From Todiramphus chloris collaris (taxonomy: Eukaryota > Chordata > Aves > Coraciiformes > Alcedinidae): 64,000 bases of DNA. A program made the position numbers and the translations under genes. The number at the start of each line of letters is the position of its first letter. The first letter of the stretch is position 1. Of this stretch, positions 47,428 to 61,706 are shown in pieces. The DNA lies in the NCBI GenBank assembly GCA_025345505.1, contig JANVCC010000022.1, positions 28,971,243 to 29,035,242 on the forward strand, given 5' to 3'. The notes beneath the pieces are model-generated. The model searched no databases, was not told where the DNA came from, and saw nothing but the letters and a program-made list of their open reading frames with translations.

Positions 47428-50400
47428 ATGGTTTTCACTCATTTGTAATTAGGTAATACTTAGATATTCACCATATCACCTTACACCCTGCTCCTGCCTG
47501 CATGAAACCATACCTTAACCTCACATACACCCATATCCTTCTGCATTATTCTATGTGAATTTCTATAGTAACCTTTAATGGAACTTACCCACCTCAAAAA
47601 ATCTCTGTACATTTTATGGAAAAGAGCTTTCTTCTTGGTCACATCAGGTATTTGCCCTACCACAGCACAGCGGGCAATTGTAGAGACAACAATGAACAGC
47701 AGGGAGTGAAAGGCAGGTGGTGACTATGTCAACACTGCTGCCAAATGTGTTTGTCAATATACAACCTTGGTACATGTCATATAATTAAGGAGAGAGAATC
47801 TGGCCCTGAATTATTCATCCTCATTCCACTATGCATTCACAGACATTGAATATGGACAAAAACTGGTCTCCTCTTAATTGCTGGCCGAATCTCCCGTCTC
47901 GTGAGACAGCAACAGTTCCCAGCAGCCTAAGCCGACAAAGTTACTGTGGCTTGCAACATGATCTGTTCCTTTAATAAAGATTCCAGTCTCCTTGGGCTTA
48001 GCTCAGTAGTTCTGCATTACACATAATCTCCTTAATCAGAGAACAAAGAACTAGGTTAAAAGAATGCTAAGGCAAGCTCATAACCACAGGGATATTCATG
48101 GTGCAGGCTGCAGCCTTTGCTAATGAATCATGGCACACACCAGACCTCTGGGTGTTGCCTGCAACAGACAACTCCCATGCAAACCTGTGAGGTGCTTTGT
48201 TCCTTCAGGACCCTTGCAAAGGCAAGAGTGCTCAGGTCCCCACAACTGCTAAGTGCCTCTAAGGACTGGAATATAAGTATAAATTGTATTGCTTTTGTTA
48301 TTCAGTTTCACCAACTCAACATAGTTTTAATTAATTTTATACACAGTTTGTATTGCCTGTTTTTTTTATTATTTAGGAACATTTCAATTACAGCTAGTAT
48401 ATTCTGGTTTTCCATTCTTTTGATGACCAGATCCTGCAAGCCTCCTGCTTTTTTTATGATCCTTGTAGTCTAAGTGTTGTCACCATGCAAGTCACAAGGG
48501 ATCTGAGTTTCTTTTTCTCAGCAACGTGTTTTAACACTGACCTGAGATCTGTTTGTATCAAGAAAAAAAATATATATATATAGCATTGGGGAAAAAAAAG
48601 GACTTAAACCAGCACCTGGCCTATACTTACCTCCTTATAACTCTAATTTCATGTCCTTTGCAGACACCTTCAGCAGGCTTATGCATCTCCATTTCCATGA
48701 TATATGATCATTTTTTCTTTATTTTCAGTGCTGTAGACAGGATCATCTTTATTATTATGCCTTTATTACCTTCAAATATTTGCTGGATGTTAGCATATCC
48801 TGAGTCTTATCATAAAGTTTTATACCCATCTTGACATTTCTTTCTAGGCATGCTGTTACTACCTTCAGCATAGATACAGAGACACATACAGGTATAGGTA
48901 CAAATGCAGATAAAAGTATAGATCACATAACGGTGGTATATTCATTTTAGTTGAAAAGCAACTGGTATAATTTATGAAAGGCAGTGTATTCAATAAACTC
49001 ATATATTGACAAGTCTATAATAAACTTTGACGTAAATACAGTTCAATATTCTTCACATTTGTTTGGGTCTCAATTTCTGAAGGATTCCCAGCATTACTTA
49101 TGATGGTCTTTGAGAGTTTCGATTACATAAAGTTCTTTATCAACTGATGAACTCTAGAAATAATACAGGACTGCTCTCCAAAATTCAGAGAAGAAAACGT
49201 ATTTAAATGAGCAAAGCTGTTGCAAGTTCCACAGACAATTTTAAAGCATCAGGTTATGAGGAAACATTAAAAAGCAGAATCAACTTTAACAACTGAGAAT
49301 CATTTTTATGATAGCCATAGCTTGCTGTGAAACCTATTCTACACACTCACTTAAATCATGATGGTTTTTGTGGTAATTCTCACTTGTGCTAAGAATATCT
49401 TTACAATGATAAGAAAAGGAGGCAATAAATAGACAGACAATAGTTCCGCTTTAGACATTTTCCATGAAAAAATTGTGAATCGTTTGTAATTTATATTCAA
49501 ATTATGATCTGAAGAGGAAATTTCTAAGATTAAAGTCAGCAAAAGGGAAATAATTACTAGATATTTTCATTCAACAATACTAGACATTGTTTCAGCAAAG
49601 CATGGTACTTTACTGCAAACTTTATGCAGAACGCGTAGTACCACTTTGGCCATCTTCCCTGGTCAGACTGTTGGACTTGAAAGGGGGATTGCTCTGTGAG
49701 GGTGCTAGACTGGAAACCATGACATCTGATTTCTCTTTCTAGGTTCACCCATGGAGCAGTGATAGGCATTTCAGCTGTATAAAGACTGAGATGTTCAATA
49801 TATCTGCTTGTCTGCCACATAATCTCAGCAACATGGTCTTGACTGTGTTCATGTCTCATACTAGATTTCCACAATGCCCAGGACTGTTATGGTGTGCTTA
49901 GGAACATGCACTCAGCAAATATATGTTACAGCAAATGGATACCTTGTGCATTTGGGCCTCAGTTTCTCTCTCTTGTTCCTCCAAACAGTTCTTGCAGATG
50001 AGCAATTCCACTCAGTTCAGCAGGGATTATTTATCTGCTTATCCTTCCTTGAACACACCTGGACCCAGGCTTATAGATAGCTCTAATTTTATGAGGGTAT
50101 ATTTATTCAAGTTTATTTCATTCCCAGAGAAATAATATTTGTCTGAGTTAGTGGAGTGCTGTTTATTTTCTTTACTGAAATGATGGCAGTGAAAGCAAAA
50201 AGGATGGGAAGGAGTAGGTTCATTTTTAAAACCAGTTTTTAATAGAATGTGCAGTACAATGAAAATATTTCCTGTTTCTGATTTGCACCAAAAAGGAAAA
50301 AAAAAAGAAAAAGTCCTTTTTGTTGTTCAGTATAAAAAGCAGCTGGTCTGGACAGTGAAGTAAAAATTGGAAGATTATATATGATGAGTTTTATGATAGC

Positions 50401-53400
50401 ATTGTTAACCTTACAAAGGGATCTTTTCCCATAGAGTCCAGTAAGCATTGATTCTGTTTTTTTCTGATGGTATGTTGGAACCTAGGAATCTGTGCAAGAT
50501 TTGGTAGTATTTTACATCTGCGAAAGATAAATTTCCATGATCATGTGCTTTATTGTTAAACATTTTCTTTCAAGGGCCAAAGCCAATTTTATGGTTTATC
50601 ATTTTTTTCTGCAATGCTATCAGCCTGAAATAGACAGTCAGATTATTTCCATTTCTTTCACCTTCTCAGAGGTTTGTATTGCTCCACACCGGTGATATAA
50701 GAACATCCTATTTTCCACCTCCTGCAGCCCCGGTACTCTGTGTAGCTTATACTGTTTACAATTGATTTCCCACTGATAACTCCCATATGACCCAGTGAGC
50801 TGCCAAGCATGATACACTGTAGATGCCTGATGAACCTCAGCTGCTCTGTCGGGCTCAAGCAGCTTGCAGATCATGGAATTCTTTGCCCAGAGGAAAAAAC
50901 AAACAAACAAACCAATAAACTTTCCTGATTCTCTTTATCTTTACTTGGTTAGAGTCTTACTCTGCGTTATTCACCTGCTCTTTTTTCCCCACTCATATTC
51001 AAAAAAATGACTCAAGAAAACCTTTCCAAGTGCAATTAACCCTGTTCACTTGAATTCAGAACCTGACAAAACAAACACAGATTTAAACAATGACAAAGAA
51101 AGTCAAGGTTACTACTGAAGAGATTAACAGGTTTCCTGGTGGAAAAAAGGTGCTCAAGAAATAACTCAGTTGCTTGCTCTGCTTACTCTGCTTTCTCCAG
51201 ACAACCTGACCAGCTTATTTCATACTTGTCTCCCTCAGTTCTCATTTGTATTACAGGGACAGCTGTACCCTTGTTTACCCACTGCTTGTCTCTTGGAGAA
51301 AATATAAGAATTACAAGGGTTGTTGTGTTCTGGTGTGGTAAAATCATTAGTTTAAGTCAGGCCATGAGGACATATCAAACCTTTTTAATAAGAATTTTTT
51401 TCTTGTGAGGTGAGTTCTTCCCAAAATGTCTAATTCTCATAGAAAACAAATACTAGTTTTCAGAAACTTAGTATAAACATTTTTGTACAGATTTTTTTTT
51501 AATAAAATCTAAGAACAAAATCTCATATTAAAAAAAAATTATTTTAGCTGAAAAATTATGTTTTGTAAAGACAGACCATGGAAGGGGGGAAAAATTAGCC
51601 ATTCCTAAAAAATTACTAATACTGTTAACTTCAGTTAGCTAAATTAGTAAGTTATAGGAGGACTGAGAAGGATGACATGCCATAAATCTGAAAAACTGTT
51701 CAAATCAAACTCAGCCAATACTCAATCGCTGATATGAAATGAAAATTATAAACAAGCATAAAGTTAAGCACATGCTTAACCACTTGGCTAAACTGTGATT
51801 TAAGTCATGACAGCAAGTATTTTTCTTCATATTTTGTGCAAAGAATGAGAGACACCTGAAGGTAGCTGGTAGGTTGATTAGTATTTGAAATAACAGTGTA
51901 TTAAAATGTAAATTAAATAAATGCTACTTTCTGGAAATAAATGAGTTTTTAGAAACGGCCATCAAACCTGGATGCCACCTACAGCCTCTCTGAGCTCTCA
52001 TCAGCTGGATTCCAGCCCAGATGAAGTGGGCAGAAGAGCACAGTAACCTAATGAGAATGAATGTGAGTTAGTTTAGCACTCTCACACAGCTAAATTATCC
52101 AAAGATTAGTTGCCTGTTGGAGCAGACTACCTGAGGATTTACTCAGCAGAGGAGTGTGCAGAAAGAACTGTGCATTTTAACCAAGCAGGTGTTTGCCATG
52201 GACATAATAGAAAATAATTCAATTTGCATGAAGATTCTCTTCAGCAATATCTCAAAGTTTAGCTTCTTCCCTGGAAAACTCCCACATTCTAGACTGTGCA
52301 AGGAAACATGGGACTAGTCTCGGTGTGTGAATCACAGCCTCTCTGTCCCTTTCATCTTTTCATTTAAATATCCACTGCTCTTGTTGAGCACAGCACTGGT
52401 TGTGGCTCTGCAAAGACTGAAAGGTGGCAACTTCTCAGTCCTGAAAGTTCAAAGCAGAGTTGGAGATGTGTGCTGGACACTGTGATCTGGGCAGATTTGT
52501 GAGGAGAACCCTCCTGCAACTTGGACAGGGAGGCTCATCCTCAATGGGCTGGCAAGGAGTAGCACAATGGTCACACTAGCACTCAGAGAGCACAGACCCC
52601 ATCATGCCGGAAGCACCAAGAAGCCACAGAAAGTAGTGGCTGTCCTGCCTTCTCCAGGAGGCTGCAGCACTGTCTGGACAGGCACTAGATAATATGACAT
52701 TTTAGCAAGTACTGCAGGATGAGGTTGTGAGAAAGTGCTAGATGTCCACCAGGTCCCATCAGCTCAATCCATTCAAACACCATCCCAAATGCAGGTATAC
52801 ATGTGTCACAGGGGCACCTACTGAAAATGCAGGTCACAGTCCTGGGAAATGGAGTACAGTCCACAGGGTGTATTGCAGAGTGCACTGACTTCCAGCTTCT
52901 GTGCATGTATGTGTGACTTCATTAAAATAACATTTCCGACTTCGTTATTTATATGTGCCCAAGATCTCATGTATAAGCTCACTATAAGTGTGTCTGAGGA
53001 AAGACCTGCCAATCCAGCCTTTGGTACAGGCGCAGCCCTTAATTGAGGTGCAGTCTTCTGTCACAGGCCAGGGTCCTAAACTGCTAATCTGGAGTGAATA
53101 TGAAGAGAATAATAGCTTTCCAAAAGCCTATGAGGCCATATGGTTCCCCTAGATAAACATATCTCTAATAACTGTAACCATTTTTGATAACTAACATAAA
53201 CAGGTTTTCTCCTAACAGTGCATCTTACAGCATGACTAATATGTCTAAGCAACAAAACAAAGGCTCCTTGGAGTTATTGAGGTACAACATCAGCGCAGGG
53301 CAAAGCTCTTTGTATTACTAAATTGCAACCCCTGGTGCTCATTAGAGAAAAGAGATTCCTGTTTGCTTGGAGGTAATCTAATGCAGTGGGGAAGTCCGCT

Positions 53401-53618
53401 GCAAAACTGCTGTTCTCTCAACAGCATGGAACTGCCCATTGCCAGAAAGCTGAATAATGACGATTATTTTTTTTACAGAGCAAATACACTATTATTCTTA
53501 ATCTTCCTGAAAAATATCATGGAAGTTGAATTGTCCAGATGTTAGAGTGAAGCCATGGGACTTGGGGAATGGGCATTTATTTTTGCAGAATACTGGGCTG
53601 TGAGGTGAGAGTTAACAC

Positions 53619-53634
53619 ACACACAGCTGTGTGT
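53619..53634. repeat. 16-bp perfect palindrome ACACACAGCTGTGTGT
   Basis: Self-complementary around a PvuII-type CAGCTG core, formed by a short (AC)n run meeting (GT)n. Probably of microsatellite origin. Confidence 0.8.
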
Positions 53635-56600
53635 CTCAGAGACTTTGCATGACGCTTGACAAGACTTATGTGGGAAAGGCCTCCCCTAAAAGTCCTTCCT
53701 TGAATTTATGAGGTGGATGGTGTGAAGGAAATCTTGAGCTAATGCTCACGGTTCTCTTGTCTTTATCTTCTATCTTCTTTGGCAAAAAAAGAGCAATATT
53801 TGGTTACAATATCTGATTATCTAATTGCTGATAAAAATCACTCATTTAATAGAAGCATTACAGTGATCATGGCCAGAAAACCAACGTTCCTTGCAAGGAG
53901 AATCATGAAGAGGTGAATAAAGCTTTGCTTTTTCATAACTTCTGCAAATAATAATCTAGTGTACCCAGTGAGTTTAAAGTGCCAGACGTAGTTTCTGTCA
54001 CTTGAATCCAGTAAAAAGTAAAACTACTCTCTGTGGCAAGGACTTGTCTTTGTTCTTTGCCTTTGGACACATTCACACAATAGAACTATGAACCATGGCT
54101 CTGATTTCTAAGCTCTATACAAAAATAGCTGTTATCTGATCAGAAAGTAAAGACTAAGCTCGTGTCCTTAACGTGAATCTGATTTTGCTCCGTTTTCACA
54201 ATACATTCACAACCTGAATGAGAGAGAAAAGCATACCTGGCAGAAAAGAGATGATGACCCCTTTACCTTCAAAATATCATTTGAATTCTAAGAGCACAAA
54301 GGAAGAGAAATTAGGCCTGGTTCTTATCTTTACCTGAGCTTGATTAGGTCATAGAAAGTTCAGGTAATACTCATGCCTCACAGACACAATCATCGCAGCA
54401 GTAGAGAAGCTAACAGAACAGAAAGAAATGAATAGAAATTAAAACTTTTTAACGAATATTCCAGCTGCCTGATTGCAAAGAAAAGGTTGAAAATAAAAAC
54501 TGTCTAGAATTATATCGACACATTCTGTTCTTATTAGCATCCAAATAATGTAAGTCAGCAGCACAGTCAGTGAAAACTATTACCTGAGAGCACTCCCCTG
54601 ACTTTAGAATTTTTGAGAGGGAAGGTTTAATTTAAAAACTATGATGACCATGCATTTAATTTTTTTAAATTATCATTATCATGCATGCAACTGCATAAAC
54701 AGTCTTCTCTGACTTAGTTCTTTCTGAAGTGACAAGGGGTTTTTGTTTACTGTTGTTTTGTTGTTTTTTTTAACTTAATGCTGTTTCAAAGTATTGTGGG
54801 TCAAATAGACCAAAGAGGTTCAAAAGTCAGAGATGGTATTGGCCACCATTTGCAAAAATTAATACTGGTACGTATTGGGGTCGGAGGTGCAGCGCAAGAA
54901 GTTGAGAAATGGTTAACCAAAGACATTCTGGAGTGATTTCATTTTCCGAAAGTGAATGGTTACACTGGACTCTGACTATGTTTTTTAAAGACTCCTAAAC
55001 CAAAGGCTCAAAATTAAGGCACAAAAAAACATGAGCTCCTTTTTAGTATTGCCGTTATATCTTCAAGTCTTGACTCAGACTGTCCTGATTTCTTAGTAGC
55101 CTGTTGAGCTAAAGGGCATATCATAACACTTCATGGCCTACACAGAGCCTTTTAATGTACACAAGCAGCTGGGACTATTCATGCTATTGGAGAGGCCACA
55201 ATTGCTCATTGGTTAGATTAGGTCAACCAGTTGAAAATTCAGCATAGACAAAGCACAAAAGAGAACAGGACTGTCAGGTCTAGTAAGCTGTCAAGCTAGA
55301 AGCAATGAACACTTGGCTTAGGAAATCACACAGAGAAATGGACATACTGTATTAGATAGCAAGAAAAGTTTTCCCACCAGCTCTATAAAAAGGCATTACA
55401 TTTTTATCTGCTTTTGATGTCTCAGAACCTGATGTCTTTCTTCACTATAAATATGCTTGCACTATAACTATACTTATCTTCCCTTGTAAAATATTTTGAA
55501 ATCTTCTGATAAAAAGCACAACACACGTAGTCTTCTATTTCTGGAGAAGCCTAAGGTGAGATAATGCTCTCTACATTGAGATATCATGGTTCTGTAGAGA
55601 GAGTTGGCCTCGCATCAAAGAGCTGTTTGCACATTAAAAAAAATCTGTAAATCCCACCGCTGCTGATCAAGGAAAACTAGTATATCAGCTAGTAGCATTT
55701 GTAATTGGGGGAAGGAAAGACTACAGCAAAACTGCAACAAAACAATGACATTGATTCCAAGGTGGAGCATAAGTTCTTTCCTCTTACAAAATTCAACACA
55801 CCAAAATATCTTCACACTACTCTTCTTGATTTAACTAATCCAAATGTAGACAGAAGTGACACCAGATGAGTCAGGCACACCGTCTGGACTCAAACTCTGA
55901 ATTTGGAAGTGACAAACTCACAAAAGTTTGCTTCGGTGTTTCATTTCAACAGTTAAAGCAAAAGACGAATTTCCCACTTGACAACTTGAAGATTTCCAAA
56001 GGTTAAGAGGGTTACTGAAGAGATGTGCTGCTGAGATTAAATAAAATTTATCTAAGAACTCCAATTTTAACCCATGCTAAATTAATGGAAAGGACTAGCA
56101 GAAACGTGTGGAAGGGACCGTTACAGTTGGCAGTGGTTGCTTTCTTCCATCCACTGAAAGGTGTGTACTTAGATTTGGCCAAGTACTGGCAGCTAATGTG
56201 CATTCATTGCTGCCAATAAAACATCAGAGAGCAGTTACATCTTATTTATAATTGCTCAGAAGGTGTCAACAAACAGAAGCAGACAGACCTCATTCTCTGA
56301 CAGATCTAGAGAACTGCAATTCTAGCTGGACTGCCATGAAAGTACTACAACATGGTCTGTAAGAGGCCAGAGACAAAGCCTTTTGATGTGTTTCTAAGTC
56401 CTAAGATGTATGTTTGCACAGCACCTCACACAGCACATGAGTGAAGGGCTGAGCATTTCTGAATAATAACTTACAAATCTCTCCCTCATCATTTGCAAAA
56501 TGATACTTTAAATATCACTAACAATGAATCATATGTTGTTCCTCAATGCTGAACTTGTTTCTTCTATTCCCTTCCCTTTTTGTTGCAATTCTTTTACCTT

Positions 56601-59163
56601 ATAAATGCCGCACTCTATGTTAGGAAAGAATATCTATATGAGCTTAAACCAGAAATTCTCAGTTCCATTAAGCATTCCACTCTTACCCGCACCCTAGCCT
56701 CTGAATAAATGGCTATGGAAGAGATGTATTTAATTGGGATATACCATTTTCAAAGGAAGTTATCTGATCTCCATACTCCATTTAATGTATTATTCCACTA
56801 ATGTAATTCTTAGTGTGAAATCAGAAAAATCTTTTTCCAGGGAGTGGGTGGGAGGAAGAGAAATACAACCATGGTCAAAGTAAAATGAAGTTACTAATGA
56901 TCTGAGACTTAAAAAAATAAAATTGTAGCCCAAAGGAGTATGCTATATCATAAAATGGACACAAGATTGTAGTTTAAGTATCTGAATAATTACTGTGTTT
57001 GGAACAAGAATGCATAATGTTTGATAATCCTTTCAGAATAATTGAAATATTTCTCCCAGAATTTATGACTGATAATTGATTCATCTGAAGGTTGCCATGG
57101 TAAAAGCTTAGCTTACATAGCAAATATTTTAGGGAGCAGATAAAAACTAAGAGGGAGACTGATGTCTGTAAAACGCCACATGATTTTTTTCACATATATT
57201 AATAGTAAAAGATATTACAACAAGAAGAGAAATAGGCGCCAACATAACTAAGTCAGCTCTGCCTACTGGTTCCAATGGAATTGCAAAGTCAGAATTTCGC
57301 TTGAAGAGATTTGCATCAGGTTTAATAATCATGTTATTAAATATGCTCTTCTCCCATCTTGAAGTGACCGCCCCTTCCTTGGGAAACTGATATTCTGACA
57401 AGATTTTCTTTTTCACTGTTGCAAAGACAATCAGATGTCAAAAATAGTCTTATTCATATATTATTTGTTACTGATTCCAGGTAGATCCTTAGACAAAATC
57501 TTTTTGGTGCTATACATTGTAAACACTGCAACAAAATTGTGTAAGATACCAGAGGGGTGGAGACACAGTTCAAGGAAATGGTAAGATACTATCAGCTCAG
57601 TTGGGTATAATAATGAGCGGGACATGGTCATATCTGCCACATGGCCTGACTGACTGTAAGAGTTTTAGGTATCACAACAAGATAACATTTACAAAGGATT
57701 TCAAAGAAACTAACAGTACTTGGACTGGGGCGGCTCAAGGGAGACCATCACCTGGATAGAGCTATTCCTGATAGACACCACATTGAGTAAAAGGCAATTC
57801 TGCCACAATTCATATAGACAAAGCCTCTTCACAAGACCTCTTTTGGGCTCATGAATAAAGTATGTTCACTATTTGATTATTTCTTAGATGGCTTTTGACA
57901 GTCTGGAAAGGAGATGGAAATTTTCTGGACAAGTCCCTTCTCTACTTTTTTAAACTGTCATCATTGATTTTAACCATCTCTAGTGTTTACAGCCCACTAC
58001 AGAAGCTTATGAGATTATGATTGTTTCACTGGCACTGTGACCAGAACAGATCCACGAGAATACCTTCTGTACACATTCCACTTGTCTTTGATTTAACCCA
58101 TTTAAAAAATTCCCTTTGTGAGCTCCTCAAGTAATAAACTATAGCCAGGAAAACTGGCTAAAAGTTATTTGAGTTTACTGCAATTACCAGAATTCTTTCC
58201 AGTATCTTCTTGCTCAGACAAATGGATGTGACATCACGTATCATGGAAGCATGAAAAGAAGAGATTAAAAATAACCCCTAAAAAGACAGCAGAAGGTGAT
58301 CAATAGCATAATTATTAATGAGATATTAAATGTAAGAAACAGTACAGTGTCAATGACACATAAGTAGCCAACAGAAATTATAAAGCTAAAAACTGGAAAA
58401 GGAGCGGGCCACTGCATGAGCAGTGGAACTATTGGAGACAGGTTTCCCATGCACTGATGTTCTGTGTCACCGTCCACTGCAATCACTTGCTCTTACCAGT
58501 TCCTCAACACTTCCAATGCCATTTCCTGAGCCATCTCACTGACCTGTCCTCACAGCTTCTCCTAAACACCTCTGTTTCTGTCCCCACACACACATACCCA
58601 CTCAAGAAGTCATTTATATAGTACCCACGTCTTTCTTTTGTGGGAATTAAGCTGCATACTTTGAGCCTATTCTGAGCTACTTGGTGTACACTGGTGAGCT
58701 GTCAGGCAGACACAAATGACAAAGTTGCACTGCAGCCGCTCACTCCCTCAACAACAGTGAGGATGCAGAACTCTCTCCTCTGTCCATGACCAATTTTCAC
58801 CAGTTGCACAATTTTCAACAGCTGCAAAATAATGCTAAGAATGTCTGATGTAAGGCATTGATACAGAGGACTAGAACAAACATGCGGTCCTTTCTTACAT
58901 TTTCACTTCATCACGTCTTCCACAGAACGACAGAAACAGAGGCGATTTAAATCTATACAGGAAACTAAAGCCTCCACCTCTCATTTTTAGAGGTGCCAAT
59001 GGGTGTATTGGAGTTGGATCCCCACTGGTTTTCCATGGACTTAAGCATGACAGACAATTTTGTTCTATTTTAGTCTATTACTAATTTACAGAGAACACAG
59101 ACTTTTTAGATGCTTCACTGAGCTATCTTATCATGTCTGCAAGGACTAGTAAGTAGATTCCTC

Positions 59164-59187
59164 TTTTTTTCTTTTTTTTTTTTTTTT
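59164..59187. repeat. Poly-T tract (T7-C-T16)
   Basis: T-rich run interrupted once by C. Could be the complement of an A tail, but no retroposon is recognisable beside it. Confidence 0.85.
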
Positions 59188-61166
59188 AAGGAAAGTGTCA
59201 TTTTTTAATTAATTTTATAAACAAAATCCTTAGTGGATATAAATATTTCATCTGTAGCTTTCTTCTTACTCCCCTTGTTCCTGAGAAACTTGTATTGCTT
59301 ATTTTTCCATTAAAGGCTTGTCAAGATGAGAAGCCATCACAGAAACATTTCAAAATTTCCCCGACAATTGGCTCATTCATAATCTAATTGTGCTGGCAGG
59401 CAAGAAACTCCAAAAGTCCCTCGATGTGCCATGACAGTTTTTACATGGATCTTGACAATATGCGCCAAGTGCTTTTCACACCCTTGAAGTTTCTGTCAAA
59501 AGAACAGAGGAATGAGAAACCCAGGGACTTCGACCACATAAAATGTGACTCAATAATTTTACTTTCTCCAAGCTGAAATGCTAGTCTAAAATAAACAGGT
59601 GAAAGGCACACAAGGAGAGGCATTTGTTCTTCTGAAAATGTTTTCTTTTTAGAGCTTAACTAATGTCATCCTGGTATCAAGGTGTACAGTGAAATTAAGC
59701 CCTTTTAAGTTATTGTTTCTGTAATAGGGAAAAAGAAGGTTTATCCTGCATCAGAGGAAAGGTCCACCAGTATAATTTTTCCTGTAGCACCTGCTAAAGG
59801 ATGTGTAAAGAGGGAGATAATTACAGAGCAAAAACAAGCACCACCAACAAACAGGTCCTACTTCTATAGACATGGGTTTCTCTTCCAACAGTCCTTGTAG
59901 TAGGGTTTGGAGGGGATGGAGGATGGGGCAGCAACAAAAGTAATTGTCATGGTAAGAAAGCCAAAACAACTTTTCTTCTTACTCCATAAAATTATTGCTG
60001 AAGTAATGGGGAGGGAGGTGTGTCCCATAGCCCACAGGTTTTGATCCTAAGCAGTGCTCAAAAAGAGCAAAAATTTACATGCAAAATGACTCCATGATCT
60101 GGGGGCTATATACTGTTTATGCCTTAAACAGCTGAGATGAAAGTTTATCCACATTGCTTAATATTTTAGGTCTTAATACAGAACCAAAGACTCACTGCTA
60201 AAAAACAGAGCATGAAAATGAATGAAGTCAATCTGCTTTTGTCCATGTCCCTTCAATTCGTTTCCATATTGTAACATGTTTTGAAAGCTAACATAGATTT
60301 TTCAAAACCACAAGAAAAGAAAGTACAAATAGGAACATTTACCTACTGTATTCATGCAAGAATTCTTCTGAAGCCCTTTTGAAAGCTCTTTGTGAGTTTT
60401 GAGACACTTAAAGAAAAGAAACAATACCATCTGGAGTAGACGACAAAACAGGCATCAAATTTGCCACTCTCTGACAGTGAATGCTGCAATCAATAGAAAT
60501 GTCAGCTATCTCACATTAACATCAGAGCAGGTAGATTGGTATGACCACTTGCTTGCTATGTTAGACTTCATTATGCTTAACAATAAAAGAGGTTAAGGCT
60601 GCCTGATCCAAGACAGAAGAATGCAGTCTTTGAGTGCTACTAATCAGTTAGGATGGATTTTCTAGGGAAATGACAAAAATCACAGAGTTGAGCACATTTA
60701 ATATTTTCAGTAGGAGACACCTCAAAAGAAAATTCAGTCTCCCACCACAGATGTGTGCCTGAACAAGAATGAATTTTTCTCTGGAAGGGCTCTCTCCTCT
60801 CTCAACTAGGCTTGGAGTAAACAGAAAGCTTAGTCTAGATGCTGGAGTTAGGTAAAGTAATTCTCTCAAAATGTCTCTTCGTGCTACTGCAAATGGAAAT
60901 TTCTCACAGTCTCGTTCACAGATGATCGTGCTCTCCTTCCAGAAACATTTCCTTTTGCTAGTATTTATACTGCACAGAAAAGCAGTGAAACGGCTCAGGA
61001 GAAGGCTTTGGAAGTGATGAGGAACAGCAACATGCTATCAAATATATCTCACAAATGGCTTGTGGTTTAAATGATTTAACAATACAGGTTTGCTATTTCA
61101 TTGGCTGGACAGATCTGGTCAAATGCCTTAGCAGCATTCATGAGCATTAATACCAATTCTGAGTGG

Positions 61167-61185
61167 CCATTCCATTCCATTCCAT
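61167..61185. repeat. (CCATT)n short tandem repeat
   Basis: CCATTCCATTCCATTCCAT is four units of the ATTCC pentamer, the same unit as many satellite DNAs, but only 19 bp long here. Confidence 0.85.
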
Positions 61186-61675
61186 GTTCATAGCCCTCGT
61201 TATTCAAGTTGCTATGTGACTGTCAGAAGAAAACAGATTGCTGTTCATTTTAATCAGTCAGATCACAGTTTTATTGAACGTGCCTGTTTGATGTGATTGC
61301 GTCTTGTGCAACGGAGCGAAATGAGACAAAAAGAGCAATTTTATATCACGTAGATAATAACAGATGCGCCCCTCAGAATTCATTATAGAAATCTGTTTTG
61401 CAGCCGTATGTTCCACTTCATCTGAAATCCTTTTGTTCTCATCAGCCTCTATCTGTGTGAAAATACCACTTTGCATTTTGCAAGCATCAAATAATGGAAT
61501 CTGATATTACTTTGTCCATATCCTTGGATCCCCTGCTAAATATTGAAAACTAAGAAGTATAGTTTTCCATAACCTATTAAAACAGCCATCGTGTAGTCAC
61601 CTGTTTGTAAAGCACAAGGTATATTTACCCTCTATATTACTATACACCCTTTAAATATCACTCTGTAGTAACTGT

Positions 61676-61706
61676 AAAAAAAAAAAAAAAAAAAAAGAGA
61701 GAGAGA
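61676..61706. repeat. A21 run followed by (GA)5
   Basis: Twenty-one A (61,676-61,696) are followed by five GA units to 61,706. No retroposon body or target duplication is evident upstream, so it is treated as a microsatellite. Confidence 0.85.

Larger units (their letters stand above)
47428..61166. other. Long AT-rich noncoding stretch, no gene seen
   Basis: No recognised exon, transposon or RNA gene. Small features are (TA)6 at 48,571-48,582, a 16-bp perfect palindrome at 53,619-53,634 and a T-rich tract at 59,164-59,187. A GC-richer patch lies at about 52,430-52,700. A possible but unsupported LTR-like 3' end with AATAAA near 47,975 was not called. Confidence 0.5.

Noticed and set aside
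47700-48000. Possible LTR 3' end with AATAAA near 47,975 and a small GTCTC-GT-GAGAC hairpin at 47,896-47,907
   Set aside because: No convincing TG start, CA end or target duplication could be found.
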